DNA of 64,000 nt from Thuidium tamariscinum (Eukaryota > Streptophyta > Bryopsida > Hypnales > Thuidiaceae). The translations under genes were made by a program, and so were the position numbers. Under the pieces are notes generated by a model, which worked only from the letters and a program-made list of their open reading frames with translations, did no database searches and was not told the origin of the DNA. Shown here one piece after another: positions 37,300 to 51,479 of the stretch. The first letter of the stretch is position 1. The number at the start of each line of letters is the position of its first letter. The DNA is taken from positions 24,320,347 through 24,384,346 of the forward strand of contig OX344753.2 in the NCBI GenBank assembly GCA_947034885.2, read 5' to 3'.

Positions 37300-40200
37300 A
37301 AATGGCTTCGGAATGGCAACCTCAAAGGGCATCGTGGAGCCCAGGTAAGGTAACTTAGTTGGGGGTAGAAATCAACTCATTAGTCTTCCTCAACATCCGT
37401 CTGTCTGTGGAACTTATCTCATTCCATTTCCATGATGTCATCTGACTGGAACTTATCATATCTGGGTTTGACAACAGAATGAGTTTTGCATGAGTTTTGG
37501 AAAGAAAACCCCACTAAATTTTTGCTTGGGGATCCAATTTCTGCCAAATAAAAACTCATGAAAACTCAGTCCTGTAGGTTGCATACCTGGAAACTTTTCG
37601 TCTTGAGAAAAATGCAATCTTGAGAAATATTCACATTGTGGTACAATCTAAATAAAGCCCCTCAACAATTATCCTTGATCAAACTCTCCACAATATAAAA
37701 GATACTTTGTTTCTTTATTTCATTTATTTCTACCTTTTGAGGAACATGAGAAATTGAGTGAAAGATTTTTTTTTTCACTGGAGTATCTCCAAAATTCTAG
37801 ATGAAACTAGATGTAGACTAACATTTCTACTTGTGTTGTAGCAAGATCAAAATGTTTGTTGAAAACCAAAGATACTTGGTATAAAAAATGACAAGCCATT
37901 AACTACCTTTTTCAATTTTCCAAAGTTAGTAGTAGAACTCATAAACTTCATTGGAACAATAAAGAAATTATTTCCATCCATAAATAAGTAGGTCATGGAT
38001 TATAGATTATTAATTGTGGATTGTGGATTAACCAAAAAAAAAGGAAGGATAGAAGTCATAGAACTTTACAATTGGATAGAATCAACAAACTTTCCTTTGA
38101 GATATAGGTATTATCATCTTGCAATTTGTGGGAATTTTCAGTGAAGAAGCAGAGTAAATGAGGGTGAATGCAAGAAACACTTGTACTATTTTCTGTCACA
38201 ATCTAAGTGATAATCTTTTTTTTGGCCATAACTTTTGCATTTTTGCTTGAAATGACTCAAGATTTCTAAAGAAGGTATTCATGACTATCATACTCCTTAC
38301 ATAATTTTTTCATAATTTTCAAAAATAGTTTACTACTAAAATAGTACTAGTAATTAAATGTCACAAATGACAATTTGAAGGCTTTTAGTACTAAGGAGTA
38401 CCTTTTTTTAATGATTTTGAGATGAAATTTGGATGAGATGGTCTTCTAGTAGACTTACATCTCTCCACATGAGGGATTTTGAAAAAATTTATGTGGTGTG
38501 GAAGTCTAGAAAGTGGGCTTCCTTCTACTTGAATTTTGAAACATATAAAATATTATTTTGGTGGGTTTTTTGGTGAATGACCATCTCCATAGAGTTGTTG
38601 CAAATGGGTACTTTTTATTTTTTGTATTTAATTATTTTTACTAATTTTCCTGAATTAAAACATGAAGATATGTATTTTCTTGAGGTTTGGCGCTTTTTAA
38701 GTTCTCCTACTTAGAGAATTTTCCTATCAATTTCCTTTGATGAAAACATTCATTTTAGAGGGGTATACATTATTCATTTTTTTTTTTCAAATTTATTTTT
38801 TAATTTTAAAGTATTCCAAAAAAAGTCATGAGTACAGTAGTAAAACGCAACAAATAGTACTAACAGGTATTTCTTGCATTCACCCATGATTATTAAGCAC
38901 GTAGATTATAAAATCTTAAAATTGTTATTATAAAAAATAGCAAAAAGATGAAGATTTCAATCTAACTTTCAAAAAGGGTATTTCAAAATAACCTTGATGT
39001 GTGTGTATGTGTGTGTATGTGTGTGTCTATATATATACCATGTGTATGTGTGTGTCTATATATACACCATGTTACAAATTTTACAATGTTTAGCTTTGTA
39101 GCAATAAGGTTTCATTCTTACACTCCAAAACATGGATGAAAAGGTGATGATCTGGATGATTAATGAAACAACAACATTTTAAAATACTTTACATATACTA
39201 AAGTAGATAGTTGGTGAAACCCTCCTTCTACATTAGTGTTGTACAAGTATGACAAAAAATTCTATACATTGAACTTTACGTTAAGGGGTTAAGCCACTCT
39301 AGGCAACCAAAACTACCAAATAGGTGTCCCTCGTCTTGTCTCATATGTCATATAAATACAAATACATTGATACAAATACATCATTGACATATGATTACAA
39401 ATATTGAAAACTACAATATCCCATGTCTTTGAATCTCTAAATAAATATTGAATTTTTCTAAATTGTTGTAAAAAAAATGTCTTCACAAAACATGCTATAT
39501 AGGTGCATTTCACTATACAACCATACAACATCAATGTAAGGCCAATAGCTAATAAGTTTTAGTAAAAATCACATTATGAACTTTAACAAACTAATGTAAA
39601 GGTCGACAAACTAAACTAAAACTAACATTTTTCTACTTGATTTATAGTGTAATTTATAGGCTAGTATTTTTTAGTTTGTATTAGATTTGTAGTTGATAGT
39701 CATTCAATGTGTTAAGGCTTCAAATAAATAAAATTGAAGCTAGGCATCCTATTCCTAGGCCCAAGGTGTTTTTTGAGCTCCTTGTATTTCTCTCAAAATC
39801 TAACAAAAAAATCCAAGTTCTAATAAGATTAACAGTTTATTTAGAATTGTAACCATACAAAGTCAAAGTAAATGTGCTATAGATCACATAGGAAAATAAA
39901 TTCTTCATGCCATTTATAGATAGAAAGATTGTAATGTTTGATGACAAGTGTGTTGAAATTGTAAAAGGGACTTTAAGTGTTTCAACACTCATTTTTCATG
40001 TCAAATCTAAAATTGAAGCCATGAAAAAAATCTAAGGTTAAAAGAGATAATGTACATAACCATAATTGATTTATATCTTTTCAAAATCTATTCTATAACT
40101 TTTAAAATAAAAATTTTAAGTGATTTTTCAACCCTACTTGTGTATATGGATCTATATAAATGGAACATGTATATACATCTAATCCAATTGAATCATTACC

Positions 40201-40895
40201 TTACTATTAATCCTATTGTATGTACCTCCTAGCAAATTGTTTTTCACAAATGGTTTGGTTAGTATTTTTAAGGGAATAGTGAGAGTGCAACATTAATATC
40301 ATTTACTAGTTTGTGTCACTATAAATTTTTACTTTTGAGGAGCTTATTAACATAGAAATTAATATTTTAGATTAATTTGACTATTTTAAAAATAATACAA
40401 ATTAAATAAACTAGTGTAACATGAACCAATAGGATAAATAAATATAATCTCAAAAGTTGTAAAAATTTAAGTATTGGCTCTAAAATTCGCTAAGCAATCT
40501 ACTCCAAGCTTTTGGAAAACTTGAATAGATTCTATAGATTTCATAAGTTGAAATTTTGTATAAATTTTTTAGGATATTTGCTAATCATTCATTGGTATTC
40601 TACACGTAAAGCTTTGTTTTACATCGTTCTTATAAATATTGCAAAATATATAATTTTTTTTAGTTTTTTATGTCAAAGCTAACAACTCGAAATATATTTA
40701 AACAAAGTTGAAATTAATTTGATTTGATTGTATTAAAAATCATATAAACTATTTGCTTTTGAATAATATGATGGAAGTTATGAAGAATATTATATTGTGA
40801 GCAATAAAGTTAGAGATTGTATATAAATTCATTTTTTGAAATCAATTTTGAAAAAATCCAAAAAATAAAACATTCAAAAGTACACGTGTTGCTTA
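37300..40895. other. AT-rich intergenic DNA
   Basis: No gene. Holds the TG/TA-rich microsatellite at 38997-39068 and an isolated TTAAGGGGTTAA end at about 39281-39292 that looks like one terminus of the TTAA repeat family. No clear partner terminus was found to its left. Confidence 0.55.
38997..39068. repeat. Compound TG/TA microsatellite with duplicated unit
   Basis: A TGTGTGTATG tract passes into TCTATATATATACCATG, and the phrase ATGTGTGTGTCTATATATA then occurs a second time, so the microsatellite includes a duplication of about 34 bp. Confidence 0.9.
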
Positions 40896-41196
40896 CATTA
40901 GGAGGGATTTGAGGGCTCTGGGAGCCTGGGAGTTCCCACAACCCGAAATCGCGAAAACAACTGCGGGAACGCAGTTCTGCAAGAATTTGACGTGGTCGAG
41001 CGACTGCCACGTCATTGATTTTTTTTTTCCGAAAAAAAATTAAAATTGGACTTTTTTTCATATTTCAGGACCCCCAAATTTTATTTTATTTTATTTTATT
41101 TTTTTGAAAATGCTGACCAGAGGCCAGCCGTTCCCAGACCCTGTTTCGGGAACAGTCCCGAAACGGCCCTTTGCAGCCCTCAAATCCCTCCTAATG
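40896..41196. mobile_element. TIR element with GC-rich core, 301 bp
   Basis: Perfect 22-bp inverted ends at 40896-40917 and 41175-41196, starting CATTAGGAGGGATTTGAGGG. The flanks are TTA on the left and CTA on the right, a possible 3-bp TWA-type duplication with one change, which would suggest a PIF/Harbinger-like MITE. The interior is GC-rich, with CCCGAAA and TTTCGGG blocks, in very AT-rich surroundings. Non-coding. Confidence 0.75.
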
Positions 41197-41692
41197 CTAG
41201 AACATTCTCACCATTAGGATTACTCAACTTCTTTTGAAAATTATTTGTAAATCATATTTTTTCATTCTGTAGTACTACCTTCCATTTTATAATTTCTTAA
41301 AGATGAACAAAAATTAAAACTAGTTCAAAATTTGTAATGTAATCTCAACCTATTTTCAATATATTGACTAAATTGCACAAGTTACAGAACAAATATGTTT
41401 CCCCTTAAAATACCAAGAGGCAAAACTTCATCTTTGGAAAGGACTAAAAAAAATACTTTTGGAGGTTTAGGCACTTGAAATTATTAGCAATTTCCATTAA
41501 AAATTTTCAAAAAGATGTATTTGAACAAATAAACTAAAAGATCCCATAATTAAATTTGTTAGACAAACAATGAAGATGAAGAGTTTACCCTTGCTCCAGG
41601 CAAAAGGATTTTAAAGTTAATTTGGGCTTCAAAACACCATGGAGTTGACACTAGACTAGCATTTCCAAATATGATATTACTACAATATTGGG

Positions 41693-42231
41693 TTAATACA
41701 ACACTTGGCCAATTTTTTTTAAATATCGTTTTTAGGGCAATAAAAAATGATATTCTTCCAAATTTTAGATATGCCTTTTTGTACTAGACTTCTATAGGTA
41801 TGTGTGAAAAATTTCTAAAACTTTGATTGTATAGATCAAAAGACTATAATGTTTGAAGTTAGGAGAGATTTTATTCTAATTTTGCTTGACAAAGCTTGCA
41901 CACTTTAACTCCTTCTAAAGTGAGAGTATTACACTAAATATAGTTGGATTTTTTGACACGTGCATTTTATAAGTTACACATCAGTCTACCAAATTTCAAA
42001 ATTATAAGAGGAGTTTTATACATGCTGCTTGAATTATTCAAAAATTCAAGGCAACATAATTTTTAATTTAAGCATCCTAATAGGAAAAAAAAACTTAGAT
42101 GTTTAGCAAGGAAATACATATTTACACCTTGTGTCAAAATTTCATGAACATCCGACTTGAATTGGCTTTGCATAAACCTACCCTAGTTTTATTGTGTACA
42201 TTAAATAGACACTTGGTCATTTAGGAATTAA
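41693..42231. mobile_element. Diverged TTAA-bounded repeat, about 539 bp
   Basis: Homologous to 51771-52423: both share AAAGACTATAATGTTT/AAAGATCATAATGTTT, then CTCCT(T)CTAAAGTGAGA, then a run ending in a TTTAGG(A/G)AT(T)AA terminus. The left end is TTAATACAACACTTGGCC and the complement of the right end is TTAATTCCTAAATGACC. No coding capacity is seen. The exact left boundary is less certain than the right. Confidence 0.5.
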
Positions 42232-44953
42232 GCATAAAATGTTCTATCTAAATATATTCCTTTAGAATTTAATGATGTCAACCTAGGTTTTGCAAAAAGG
42301 CTAGTAATTTGTTTTGAGGTAATTTTATCCTCTCCTACCTCAAGAATACCATGTGTGAAGGTTAGATTCAAAGGTAATGAAGTCGTTTTTTGTCAAAAAA
42401 ATGCCACATATCATATTGCAATTGGTGTGAGGTGAGTTAGGTGACATAGCCCCTTGATAATGCAACATAGAAATTCAATTTCGATTCAAGAGTGCCAAAT
42501 CACACCTTCACATAAGGTACTAATTTGATGAAATGTTTTGTATTGGATTCTTCAAGTTGGCTACCATGGTGCCCAACCTTTGAGTGTCTCAATTTAATCC
42601 CTTTAGGATTTTGGCCACCAAAATACGATGTAGATATGTTACAGCTTCCCTATACAATCAAGATTGAGGGTATGAAAAATTGGTTTGGTAGGGCCCAAAA
42701 AATTAGATGGAATGGAGGTGTATGTATGGCATGCTTTGTAGTTTTTTTGAAGATTTTTACACTGTAGTAAAGTATGGAGAATAAATCGATATATTCACTA
42801 TGAATACATTAAAAAAAGTTATTTTCCTAAACATAGCTTTTACCCATGTATTCTTTTATTTCATGCTAAAATCTCATAATTTGCTCCACAACTTTGCCAA
42901 GATGTTTATAATTTCATGTTTTGCCCAATATATATTAAGGGAACCAGCTCACCAAAATGTGAAACACTAAAAATTGAGGCCCACACATGGTCTCTGCATT
43001 CTACCGGGATTAAAATGCGGTGAGCAGAGAGATCATATCGATTTGAGCTCAAGCATTACCTGAGTGCATGGGAAGGCCCGGCTGGGCGCAGGCAGGTGTA
43101 TTCTGCACATGGAGTATTTTAATGCCCGGGCCGTAACTTGAAAGTACTGATTCACACAGAACGACAGGGGCACACTTGATGGGCCCAGCTCTGCTCATGG
43201 GCTGGGGACTCCGGAGAATCTACCTGAGGGTAAGTTTGTGGTTTCTGGGGGAGAAGTCACGGACGGGCAAACGGGCGGGCAGGCGGACTCCATGAGATGA
43301 AATGCAATGTCGCCAGATGGCAGACAGATGTTCCATTGAGGAGCATGGGTAGTAAGTTGTTTTGTTTTGTTTTTTATACTACAAATGAAACAAGATTTCA
43401 TTGCCAGAAAAAACGCAGCAAGGTAGTATGCTCTGAAAGTGACCATTTAAGAGCTGATTGTCTTTTAAGGGAAGCTAAACTCCTTAAATCAATTTTCAGT
43501 AAATTTTCATAGGAAGGAAAATGGAATCTGCATCTAACCCAAGTTGTTTCATCTTTTTTGGACTTGTGTAGAATTAGTTATGAATTTTTAAAGTTTGAAA
43601 CGCAGTGGTCACTAAAAGCGACCACCTGCTGAAATACACACCTTTAGTACATTGCAGAAACCAAAATGTACCCTTGTGTCATGATCGCTTTTAGAACAAC
43701 GTTAGTTTTGAGAGCATAATACCTTACCATGGGTAGTAAGTTAAGTTAGTGTGCAATTGGAAGGGATCAATATGAGTGAGGGCCGGGGAATGGGGTCCGG
43801 ACTTCCGGAAGGGGGAGGGGTTCCGTGGGGTTTCAATTGGGTCCGTACGGCAGGGCACCGTTTGGGGCAGGGTTCTTGTGGACAATGTGTGCGGTCCGAG
43901 CTAAGATAGCTTGTGGATATGTGAATGTTGAATGCAATGGCTTGCCGCCTTCGTTTCTCCCTCCGGGTGTTGCGATTCAAGACCCCAGCCGGGTCTTTCG
44001 ACGGTCGCACGAACGTATGCCCTGATGGTGTGCTCGTGAAGTTTTTGGGGGGGGGGTCTCGAAGAAACATCATGACGTGGGTTCCGCAACATCATGGTGA
44101 TGGAGAATGGAAATCACCTTTTGCGACAAAGGATAATGTAAAGGAGATAGGCTAAAGGATAGGTCCATTGGTGGAGCACTCAATGTCCATTTTGGTTGTA
44201 ACAAATCATAATGACAGGCGGACCTCTTTGTGACTGGGGATTGGATTTTTACTCGCGGTTTTTAACTTTTCCCAAGTGGGGGACGGATGCGGATGCCATC
44301 CCCACGGCAGCAAGCCTGGCCACTCAGATGGTGATCTGTCAGATAAAAACAAAATGATGAAAAATGGGAAGGGGCGGAGGCTGGAGATGATCAATTAAGA
44401 AAGAGGGAAGCATCATTCTCGGCTTGGTGGAGCTTTCCAAAATGAGAAATGATGGCGTCTACTAATTGGAACTTGTGCTAAAACAGAAATTTTGACTTTG
44501 CCACTGATCTATTATTACAGCATGAGATAGAGGGGTATTTTTACACATACAGAAAACCAGTCAAGTGGGAAAAAAAAATAACAAAGAGTAAATAACATCC
44601 ATTAATTTATATTTATGTTTTGTTTTGTCTTCTTGGCACAAATGAAAGGGTTTCTAATTCTTGTAAATTGAGTGAGTCCTACTCAATACTATGGTCACAC
44701 ATGTTTTCATTTTTTAAACAGAAAAAATACACGAGATAATTTTTGCACACTATTTTCCATTCTCAGTAAGTTATTGGGAGCATGGTAAGTTAGGAGTGTT
44801 CTGAGAGGGTAAAGCTGGAATGTTCGCCCCCGCCTCCGAGTGCCACCATGTTGAGCCCTTGGTTGGCCCAAAATGATTTCCCCTTCAATTTAATTTCAGT
44901 CCACCCTCAATATCTGCTAACACTTTGCATCAAGAAAACTTGTAACACTCAAG
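42232..44953. other. Intergenic region with a GC-richer patch
   Basis: AT-rich to about 42950, then a GC-richer stretch to about 44400 with short overlapping ORFs on both strands (longest 110 codons, 43741-44073 minus) that resemble no known protein. A run of ten G residues lies near 44047. No RNA gene seen. Confidence 0.5.
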
Positions 44954-45090
44954 GTAAACTACCCCATTCTGGACCAAATGGGAGCAAATCTATTGTGGGC
45001 AAAATTCAAGTTTTGAAATGTACATCACTATTACAATTTTGCACACAATGGACGTGCTTCCATTTGGTCCATAATGGGGTGGTTTAGTAC
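44954..45090. mobile_element. MITE with arms of about 60 bp
   Basis: The left arm begins GTAAACTACCCCATTCTGGA and continues CCAAATGGGAGC. The right arm, read as complement, begins GTACTAAACCACCCCATTAT and continues GGACCAAATGGAAGC. Both continue inward to a shared CATTGTG(G/T)GCAAAATT-type block. Compact at 137 bp, non-coding, superfamily unknown. Confidence 0.75.
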
Positions 45091-45224
45091 TTTATATAGT
45101 ATTAACACTTTAACACTTGTTGGAAGTAAGGTAGAACCACCTATATCTAATCACTTAAGTTATTTCATAACAAATGAAGAGCAGTGTGAAGTAATGGAAT
45201 TTTTTCTTGCATAGAAAGATTAAA

Positions 45225-45480
45225 AAAATATTGGAATTGTGAATTTTTTTTTGTTATTTTATTACCAAAATTGAAATCACTATGAATTTTCAGAGCCAAA
45301 AGGTATTCTAAATCCATAGCAATGTTTGGAGTCTTCCAATTTTGATCAATCAAGATATTACTATCCCACTCAATACTTCCGGCACACTTTATGACACTTT
45401 GGGACACGTATCATGACCTTATTTGTCCCAATCTCAAAAAAAAGAAAAAAACATATTTCAAGCTTTGGATGGAAATATGT
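45225..45480 (+). repeat. Dispersed repeat, copy 1 (pair with 57755-57985)
   Basis: Same order of phrases as at 57.8 kb: GAATTTT(C/G), then a GAGTCTT(C/G)(C/G)AATT block, then CCCACT, then TTGGGACACGTATCATGACC versus TTGGGATATGTGTCATAACC, then GTCCCAA. Non-coding, diverged and of unknown type. Confidence 0.55.
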
Positions 45481-45844
45481 TTTGGCCTTGGTTGGAAATG
45501 GTTGCATCCTACAAGTTTGGTAAGGCTCCCTAGTTGGGAATAGGTGGTTCTATAGTAGCATAAACAATTTGTTACACGTACATGAATAACATTTTTATGA
45601 CTTTGGAATTTACAACAATAGCACTTATATAAGTAAAGATGAAAATACATAATCTATGAATGTCATCACACATCTAAACATAATATAAAAGTACATCTAA
45701 AGTAGTTTGATGACATTCTTATACACATGAAGATCCTATTTCGTTTTGAAGTGTTTGAATGCTTTGAATAAGAGATGTAACATCAATAGGTATTTATTCC
45801 AAAAATTGTTTCAAGGTTACTGATACACATCTAGCATCCTCTAG

Positions 45845-46116
45845 AGGTTGATGGAGATTATGGCAAATATTGCTTATATGATGCCAAATGTGCAATGCAT
45901 GATGTGGAATGGATGACATGCAAAGATTCTATGAACTATATACAAGACTATCTATATCAATCACAACATGATCTTTACAAAGGTTGATGGATATTATGGC
46001 AAGTATTTCTTGTATAATGCAAAATGTGTTGTACATGATGTGGAACAGATAACGTGCAAAGATTGTATGAACTATATACAAGCCTATTTATACCAACTAC
46101 AACATGATCTATACAA
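45845..46116. repeat. Tandem duplication, 2 x 136 bp
   Basis: AGGTTGATGGAGATTATGGC (45845) recurs as AGGTTGATGGATATTATGGC (45981), and the copies stay aligned through TGAACTATATACAAG to ACAACATGATCT. The divergence is moderate, so the duplication is not recent. Neither copy keeps a long ORF. Confidence 0.85.
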
Positions 46117-47830
46117 TATATGATGGATCTATTTTGGTTCCATCAAAATTACAAATTCTTAGACTCATTTTCATCCAAAAAAACTTTTATTGAGGTGAAT
46201 GCATTGAAGAAGAGAGTAATTTTTAGAAAATTTTCTTAATAGTTAACAATTAACACTTACTAGTATATTTTTCACATTTTGGAGGGGAAGCACAATATTC
46301 CTTAATACAAATGTGATTTTAATGCTTATCAGGGTAATAAATATCAAGAATAGAGCACATTTGGATCAATAATAGGATCCAACAAGAGATTTATAGTAGC
46401 ATGCTTAATAGTGTTAGAATGGCATTTCACAAGGCTCTTTAAAGGGGCAAGATATGGCTTTGGGACAAGGAAGACATCCTAGGAAAATTTGACATACTTT
46501 CACATGTTATCTTGTTGGCAACTAGAAAGGATAGGAAGGTAAAGTATAGCTCCATGAAGTTGTGCCCTATTTGTGCATTTGAAATCTCATTGCAATTTTT
46601 CTAATTTTTGACTTGTGATAGCAATGGCTCTATATGGCATGTTAATAGTAGCTATCTTTGGTAGTGGAATAAAAAATTTCCTTTTGTGACTAAAAGAAAC
46701 AAAATAGAAAAGCCCAGGGATAACTATCCCCTTTAATATTCTACTCAAGGATAAATTTGAAAATTTACTTCTTATTTAGTTTTAGTGAAGTTTGTATATG
46801 TTGACAATTCTTGCTTATCCAAAGCCTTGAATTGTAAAATTTCAATATAAAATTTTCAAAATTAATGATTGGAGGTAAATATTAAGTTCCATTCTTTTTT
46901 GCAAGGGTAAAAAAAGGAAATTCAACAAACCAATCCTTTAATTATAAGAAGATAAGACCTATCATGAAGGTATTCAATCAAAAGTAATTCAATTTTTGGA
47001 CCAATAAGTACATTTTTCTTTGCAAATAGAAATAATCCTAGAAGTTATCCATTAGATATTTTTAACCTCAACATCTATAGGAGGGAGAAGATGACTTCAT
47101 GTCATGTTTGCACCATTAAAATTTTTTTTTGGATTACAAGAGAATTAATTTGCATGTTCCTTCAACAAAGATTTAACCTTTAAATGTTCAAGGGGAGTCT
47201 TTCTCATCTAAATTCGCCTCCAAATTAATGTTTTTAAATTTAAAGTATACGTATTATTTGTAATTACTTTTTGAAATATTAACTTTGAAATTTAGATTTA
47301 TCATTTTGTTCATCATTATGAAATTAGTTGAAATTTGAAAGACTTTACATATATGGATTTTGAAATGTCTTCAATTTAAGTTTAGTTTTTGAAAAACTGA
47401 TAGAACTTTCTGGAGGTTTTGGTGTGTGTGTGCAGGGGAGGGGATTTGCAAGTCTAATTCAGTTATTTGGACATGACTTTTTTTGAAGTTGAGAAGGAAA
47501 CTATAGTTGAAGCATCAAACTTTTTTGCAAGATACTTATATCACACGACTTCAAAAGTAGGGACCAAACTTTTTTAGGCACCATTTTGATGGAAAAATAA
47601 GTTTCATACCTACTTTTATTTTGACTTTTTTAACTCAACCGGCTTTTTCACAAAACTCATGGGTTTAAACCCTGGTTTAGGATACTTTACGAATAATTCA
47701 ATCTCAAATTTTTACCCAAAAAGAATTTACTAATTTTGATTGATTCTAATTACAAATAATTTAGAACATTGCTGTCAATTTTTACAAGGATTGGAGCAAT
47801 AGAAGGCCTTGCAATCAAATGAGGTATATT
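46117..47830. other. AT-rich intergenic DNA
   Basis: No gene, RNA gene or clear repeat structure found by eye. Confidence 0.55.
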
Positions 47831-48737
47831 TTAATCCCTAAAAGCCCATTGTTTCCTCGGGGGACAATTTGGAGTTCAGACAGGTTTTGATGACCTCAAT
47901 TTTTAGTGGAACTTTTTGAAAATTTCTTATAAAATAGGAAAACTAATTAGCTATATGGGAATATAAATTTTATTTCAATTGGTGCCCAAGAGCAAAAGTT
48001 ATACCACAAAAAGTCAAAATTTCAACTTGGTGGGCACAAAAATAAATCTACAAAAATTTAAAATTAATCAATTTTTTAATCTTGTAGATTATACTTTTGT
48101 CTATACGTGAAGCTTTTATTCATTCCATTTAGATTAGTTATGTGAAAGTTATGAACAATCTTGTTTTTTAGGCAATTTGAGCATCTTCTTGAAAAAATAA
48201 CTTATAGGATTCAATTCTAAATGCAATTATCACAATTTTTCGAAAAAAATTGCTTGGAAAGGTTAACATTGCTTTCTAGAACAATCTCACCATTGGAATT
48301 ATTGGGTTTTGATCCCTTCGTAGAGCTATTAACGATTTAGTTTTTCTTTCAATCTAAGATCAACCCCTACTTAATAATTTTTTAAAGAATGAAAGTCAAG
48401 CATTTTTTCTTGGAATTTTTTTCCTAGACTTTCAATTCAATTCTTCGATACATCAATTTTTTAATTCAAAGTCCATAGTGCAAAAAATTTCAATAGATGG
48501 TAGTCAAAGTCATCTGAAATTGCAGAATAGTGTTCAAAAGAACTCCTTTTTATAATTTTGAACACAAATATCTTCCAATCTATACAATCAAACTTCATGA
48601 AGTTTTTACTACATGATCTCAAATAGATAAAGTATAAGATCCTACGATTAGATTAGATTTTTTTTTAATGAATGCAATAAAATGATAGTTTTGAGTGGTT
48701 TTTGACAAAGAAATGACCTTGGACCTTCGGAGGTTAA
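47831..48737 (+). mobile_element. TTAA-family repeat copy C, 907 bp
   Basis: The left end is TTAATCCCTAAAAGCCC (47831). The right end is CCTTCGGAGGTTAA (ending 48737), the complement of TTAACCTCCGAAGG. It aligns through its length with copies A (22148-22971) and B (26603-27531, inverted). It is an intact copy of the family, non-coding. Confidence 0.8.
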
Positions 48738-50798
48738 AAACAAACTTTTTCTTTAACTGAGCCCATTTATTATGTGCTCCAATCAATCACTCCTTCATCT
48801 ACTTGCACATCCATGCTATTTTTTTTCTATAGGATAGCATTTAGTGGCTAGATTTATCTTCCGAGATAGTCTACATTCAACATTTTTGTAGCATTTGACT
48901 TTGAAAAATCACCTAAGGTGGATTTTTTGTCCACATCAAAAGTTTTATTAGGCTTTGGAAACACAACTTGACAAACTACATGAAGAAATATGGAATTGAA
49001 TAAAAAGGTATCTTAAGAGGATCTAGGCAACACTTGAAGTAGGCAATGGCATTAGAAGGGATTTGAGTCCTCTAAGAGATTGTTCTAAGGATGTTCCTTG
49101 CAACTATTCTCAATGCTACAAATGAAGCAATGCTAGTCAGAATTACCAAAAAAATTCAAAAAAATTCAAAAAAATTTAATTGATTTTTTTAATTCCAAAA
49201 ATATATATTTAAAAATATTGTAAAGAAACTAAAAAAATTAAAAAATTTCAGCCATGGTAGTCTCTTGACCACATTAGACTACTGAAGCGGCATGTTTGCA
49301 TAGTTTAGGAACTCAAGATAACTCACAGTCTTCTAATACCTTCAAACTCACAGTCCCTTCTAATGCCATGAAATGGTTGGTTGAACATTTTGGGTAAAAC
49401 TAGCTACATTTCAAAATAACATGTAGCACATTGTTTATTACATGAATATATGATTCTTTATAATAATGATTCGTTCTATATAAACAATGGTAGCTATACA
49501 TATTAGTTAGAAAGAAATCAAATATTTAGAGGATGTATGTATAAAATGACTATTTTGAATATGAACAAATGTAACCAAAAGTTCTTTTACCAAACACTTG
49601 AAAGTTTGCACAACTTTATATGTTCACAATTTTTGAATTTTATTTAAAACTAGAGAATACAATAGTTTTTAGGATACTTTGATTTTTTTCAATGGATGTC
49701 AAAGAGGAAAAAATATAACATCCTTATTTCAAAATGCTTAAACCCCAACAATCTAATTCTCCTTCCAAAAACATTTTAATTCGAATTTATTTTAGAGAAT
49801 ACCATGAACTCCTAAAAGACCATATCATCCAAACCTTGCTTCATGCTCTTTTGAGCCATTAAATAGTTTGCTTGTTTACTATTTTTTGGTTCAATTTGAT
49901 TTATTTTTTGACCAATATGTGTAATATTCTTCACTAATTCTAGTGACATTAATATGGCCTCATGCCCAAGATGGATTCTTCAATGAATGGTTTGGTGTCT
50001 CAATAATCAAGTCACAAGGTTGATTTTAGGAAAGAATGTATATTTCAAAGTAAATATCACACAAAGTATTGTAGTTTTTAATGCTATTTTTGGAATTAAA
50101 AAGCATAAGAACTTGATTAAATAGACATCTATATGTTGTTTTTGACAACCAACGTCTATCAACATTGATTTATTGACTTTTAAAGATAAATGTATAGACT
50201 ATCACAACAATTAAATTTAATACAAATGGACTTTGTTTAATACATAAACATATAGAAATGGTTTATAGTGACTAATGTAAGAATAAATGAAAACATTTTT
50301 TTAATCTAAAAATGAGTTCTTTGGTGTCAATATCATTGTATTTTATATGGTTATGGACTTTTATAGAGTGAAAATTAGGTTTAATTTTAGGAAGTCATTT
50401 TTCTTATGGATTCAAATCTTTTTTTTAAAATTATTTCATTTGTATATTATATTTGAAGTTTAAGCAAAAATGTTTTTTGGTCAATCACTTATGAAGTTTA
50501 TCTTTAGATATGTACACATGAAGTTATAAAGGCTCCCTTTAGATGTCTTTGTTAAAGTTAAAATTTATTGAATCAACCTTGGACAATGAATGAGACAACA
50601 AATCATACATCCACCCTCTTGATGTGAATCATATTTTTTATAATACAATCAATTGAAGTGGCCCTTTTCAAATCTAAAATCCTTTGATTCTAAAGAAAAA
50701 ATACTATTAGTTCTTTTTAGATTAGTGTTGTGAAAGTTCATAATTTTTTGTTTAGAGGCAAATAATGAGTCTTCCTAATAGATAGAATTTGGATTATT
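48738..50798. other. AT-rich intergenic DNA
   Basis: No gene. An A/T-only stretch with AAAATTCAAAA repeats lies at about 49150-49250. Nothing else recognisable. Confidence 0.55.
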
Positions 50799-51451
50799 TT
50801 AACTCCTCAATACCCAAGGCACCAAAATTTGTTTTTTGCAAAATTTTGAAGCTAAATAAAATCTAATCAAACTGCCATTTTTAGTAGTTTATATTTTTGG
50901 AGAATTCTTTTCAAAGTCTACTTTAAGCATCAAAAACCCGATCTTGAAGGTGATTGACTATATTTTTCTATTCAAGATTTTGTGCAAGGATACCCATTGC
51001 AATCTTGACTTTTTCTAGTATTGGGGCTCTTGGAACAAACCTTAAATACACTAGATCTTGGAGAAAAAATCACATTAGAAATTCATTTAAAAAAATTGTG
51101 GAGTAAACTTTGAAAAGCCATAAATGGATTGGGGTTATGCATGTTAGGCCCTTTCACCTTATATTTTTTTGGTCACCAATAATTTAGATTTGACTTGTGA
51201 AAAGAGGATTGAAAGACTTCACATCACTTTTGCAATTTTAACACCCTCATGATCAAACATTATATCTTTCAATTCATAAGTGATATTGCCCTATTTTTTT
51301 TCCCTAAGTGATCTCTAACATGTCTAGTTTGTATTTGTACAGTTACATTTCAAAAAAAGTGGATAAACCTCATCATAAAGTTGAATTTTTGTTCACTTTA
51401 GAGAAAATTCCTAGAAGCTCAAAAAAGGCCTTGGCCGCATTTAAGGATTAA
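50799..51451. mobile_element. TTAA-bounded repeat element, 653 bp
   Basis: The left end is TTAACTCCTCAATACCCAAG (50799). The right end, read as complement, is TTAATCCTTAAATGCGGCC (ending 51451), so the termini match the TTAACCCCTAAAGG pattern imperfectly. Non-coding. Immediately downstream, about 51480-51710 is a diverged fragment of the copy A/B/C family (CTAGAACAA, ACTATTGATGATTTGTTATT). Confidence 0.5.
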
Positions 51452-51479
51452 AACCAATCTTCAAAATTTTCCAAATAAA

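Noticed and set aside
43741..44073. 110-codon minus-strand ORF in a GC-richer patch
   Set aside because: It is Pro/Arg-rich, overlaps open frames on the other strand and has no domain; composition explains it.
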